Positions 62,238 through 64,000 of a stretch of DNA of 64,000 nucleotides are shown here, piece after piece; the first letter of the stretch is position 1, and each line of letters begins with the position of its first letter. The notes beneath the pieces are model-generated. The model searched no databases. It was not told where the DNA came from and saw only the letters and a program-made list of their open reading frames with translations. Source of the DNA: Cupriavidus sp. WGlv3 (lineage in GTDB: Bacteria; Pseudomonadota; Gammaproteobacteria; Burkholderiales; Burkholderiaceae); contig NZ_JALHRX010000002.1 of assembly GCF_023952475.1 (NCBI RefSeq), positions 496,001 to 560,000 on the forward strand, given 5' to 3'. Both the position numbers and the translations under genes were made by a program.

Positions 62238-63323
62238 CTAGTCGAACAGGATCACCGAGCGCGCCAGTTCGCCGCGGCGCAGTTCGTCGAAGGCGTCGTT
62301 GATGCGTTCCAGCGGCAGCCGCTGCGCGATCAGGTCGTCCAGGTGCAGGCGGCCGGCCATGTAGAAATCGACCATGCGCGGCATGTCCACCGGGAAGCGG
62401 TTGGAGCCCATCAGCGAGCCCTGGATGCGCTTCTCGCCCAGGAAATCACTGCCCTTCAGCTCGATCTTGACGCCCGGCGCGATCATGCCGATGACCGTGG
62501 CAGTGCCGCCGCGGCGCAGCATGGCAAAGGCCTGCTCGGTGGTCTCCTTCAGGCCGATGGCCTCGAAGGCATGGTGCACGCCCCCGCCGGTAAGCGTGCG
62601 CACCGCATCCGGCACATTGCCCTCGCTGGCGTCGATCACGTCGGTTGCGCCGAACTTGCGGGCCAGCTCGCGCTTGCCGGGCACCCGGTCGATGGCGATG
62701 ATGCGGCCCGCGCCGGCGATGGCGGCGCTGTTGACCGTGGCCAGCCCGATGCCGCCGCAGCCGATCACGGCGACGGTCTCGCCCGGCTGCACTCTGGCGG
62801 TATGGATCACGGCGCCCATGCCGGTGGTCACTGCGCAGCCGATCAGCGCGGCGCGGTCCAGCGGCATGTCGCGCCGGATCGCCACCAGCGCGTGCTCGTG
62901 GATCAGCATCTGCTCAGCGAAGGCGGACAAGTTCAGGAACTGGTGCATGGCGTGGCCATGCGCGGCCTGCAAGCGCGGCTCCTCCTCTTCGCGGCGTCGG
63001 GTATCGGGCTCGGCGCATAGCGACAGGTGGCCGGTCAGGCAATGCTCGCAATGGCCGCAGTAGGCCGACAGGCAGGTGATCACGTGGTCGCCGGGCTTGA
63101 CCGTGCGAACTTCAGAGCCGACCTGCTCGACCACGCCTGCGGCCTCGTGGCCCGGGATGGTGGGGACGGGATGCGGGTAGGCGCCGTCCACGAAATGCAG
63201 GTCGGAGTGGCACACGCCGACGGCGGCGGTACGCACCAGCACTTCGCGCGGTCCCGGCTTGCCGATGGCCACGTCTTCGATCACCAGCGGCGTCCTGGGT
63301 TGATGCAGCACTGCAGCTTTCAT
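62238..63323 (-). CDS. zinc-dependent alcohol dehydrogenase (MDR, class III type)
   Basis: The 361-residue product has the catalytic zinc site (VGVCHSDLHF, PTIPGHEAAGVVE), the four structural-zinc cysteines in SAYCGHCEHCLTGHLSLC, and the NAD-binding GCGGIGLATVNSAA. An insertion with TRRREEEEPRLQAAHGHAMH near residue 110 is like that in mycothiol- and glutathione-type members. Class III-like enzymes oxidise alcohols or S-hydroxymethyl-thiols. Start ATG with CCGGAGG. Substrate unknown. Confidence 0.92.
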   Translation of the reverse strand: MKAAVLHQPRTPLVIEDVAIGKPGPREVLVRTAAVGVCHSDLHFVDGAYPHPVPTIPGHEAAGVVEQVGSEVRTVKPGDHVITCLSAYCGHCEHCLTGHLSLCAEPDTRRREEEEPRLQAAHGHAMHQFLNLSAFAEQMLIHEHALVAIRRDMPLDRAALIGCAVTTGMGAVIHTARVQPGETVAVIGCGGIGLATVNSAAIAGAGRIIAIDRVPGKRELARKFGATDVIDASEGNVPDAVRTLTGGGVHHAFEAIGLKETTEQAFAMLRRGGTATVIGMIAPGVKIELKGSDFLGEKRIQGSLMGSNRFPVDMPRMVDFYMAGRLHLDDLIAQRLPLERINDAFDELRRGELARSVILFD

Positions 63324-63412
63324 GGAATTCCTCCGGACGGGAGCTACGGTGCCGGAAAAAATACCCCCAAACCGAGGTTCAGGAAAGCCGCGGTCCACCC
63401 GGAGGACCCGCT

Positions 63413-64000
63413 TTAAAGCTCTTCCTTGATCGGGAGCACACGCAGCACGCCGATCCCCAGATGTTGCAGCGGGCCCATGTCGGGCTCGCGGTCGTACACC
63501 ACCAGCTGTCCCTTCTCGCGCGTGGTCCAGGTCAGGCGCGGATTGCCGCCGTCGCCATCGGTCTGCAGCCCGACGCGGTAAGCCATGTCGAGCAGGCCGT
63601 CTTCGGTGGACCGGGTCATGCGCTCGGCCAGCGCCGGGCTGTCGAGCACCACGCCCATCTCGGTATTCAGCTTGGCCGAGCGCGGGTCCATGTTGAGCGA
63701 GCCGATAAAGACCAGGCGCCGGTCGACGATGTAGTTCTTGGCGTGCAGGCTGGCGCGGCTGGACGACAGCCAGGCGCGCGAGCGTGAGCCGCGTGCGGCC
63801 TTGCCGCGGTTGGCCAGCTCGGCGTAGGCGCTGGGCTTGAGCTCGTACAGCTCCACGCCGGCGGCGACCAGCGCCCGGCGGTGCGGTGCGTAGCCCGCGT
63901 GCACCGGGCTGACATCGGTGGCGGCAAACGAGTTGGTCAGGATGCGCACGCGGATGCCGCGTCGCGCCAGCGCGATCAGCCAGGCTTCGCCGTCATCGTC
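63413..64000 (-). CDS. phospholipase D/cardiolipin synthase-like protein (5' end beyond window)
   Basis: The frame runs from the window's end (DDDGEAWLIALARRGIRVRI) through the second HKD motif SLHAKNYIVDRRLVFIGSLN, MDPRSAKLNTEMGVV and the C-terminal tail ending LPIKEEL. The HxK-x4-D motif and the SLNMDPRS context match ClsC-type (YmdC) cardiolipin synthases and other PLD proteins that transfer phosphatidyl groups. The first HKD and the start lie outside, so family subtype is tentative. Gene is transcribed on the minus strand and truncated at its 5' end. Confidence 0.87.
   Translation of the reverse strand, partial: DDDGEAWLIALARRGIRVRILTNSFAATDVSPVHAGYAPHRRALVAAGVELYELKPSAYAELANRGKAARGSRSRAWLSSSRASLHAKNYIVDRRLVFIGSLNMDPRSAKLNTEMGVVLDSPALAERMTRSTEDGLLDMAYRVGLQTDGDGGNPRLTWTTREKGQLVVYDREPDMGPLQHLGIGVLRVLPIKEEL

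Overview
The window is GC-rich DNA with the codon bias and gene families of a beta-proteobacterium. The flagellar gene order, the periplasmic alpha-carbonic anhydrase next to metal-efflux genes, the Bug-type solute receptors and the polyhydroxybutyrate-depolymerase-like esterase together suggest Cupriavidus, probably the second replicon of a C. necator/C. taiwanensis-like strain. That placement is inference from memory of the families; no search was run.

Layout. (1) 1-3.6 kb: a proline-rich mini-protein, the NHEJ end-binding protein Ku, a secreted BON-domain protein, a Gln/Gly-rich low-complexity protein and an MpaB/DUF2236 oxygenase. (2) 3.6-4.5 kb: the longest gap, with several perfect inverted repeats and a minus-strand terminator-like hairpin (possible small RNA), followed by a gene for an Hfq-like RNA-binding protein. 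(3) 4.9-18.5 kb: a flagellar block, fliC (with a clear sigma-28 promoter), flaG, fliD, fliS, fliT, a second fliK-like gene and a stand-alone FlhB C-terminal-domain gene, then convergent fliE, then fliF-G-H-I-J-K. It covers the filament, cap, chaperones, MS-ring, switch protein, export ATPase complex and hook-length control. (4) 18.7-36 kb: mixed accessory and housekeeping genes: HicAB toxin-antitoxin, AlkB, a GFA-type protein, CysK, two TauE/SafE exporters, a DUF938 methyltransferase, a lipoprotein hydrolase, PhoX phosphatase, YigZ plus a 2Fe-2S ferredoxin, an orphan Phd antitoxin, a PHB-depolymerase-type esterase, a large phytase-like/GDPD lipoprotein, carbonic anhydrase, and a P450-ABM-TauE operon.

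(5) 36.6-42.9 kb: a czcI-C-B-A heavy-metal RND efflux operon on the minus strand, then a secreted tandem-repeat protein and an ECF sigma/zinc anti-sigma pair. (6) 44.5-55.4 kb: an orphan AAA+ ATPase, an esterase, an IclR regulator and a five-gene catabolic operon (Bug receptor, PaaG-like crotonase, ADP-forming acyl-CoA ligase, alpha/beta hydrolase, MmgE/PrpD) of unknown substrate, with a near-ideal palindromic operator candidate upstream, and a second Bug receptor. (7) 55.6-64 kb: a 1739-residue kinase-like/AAA/GAF/histidine-kinase hybrid, an ArsR-type regulator, a DUF6630 protein, a zinc alcohol dehydrogenase and the 3' part of a cardiolipin-synthase-like gene that runs off the window.

The most unusual points are: a cytochrome P450 lacking the ExxR motif and part of the meander; a glycerophosphodiesterase module that appears circularly permuted inside a phytase-like protein; a degenerate (pseudo)kinase domain on an otherwise intact sensor histidine kinase; the Hfq-like gene beside a structured non-coding gap just upstream of flagellin; and several unassigned palindromes in the metal-efflux and catabolic regions.
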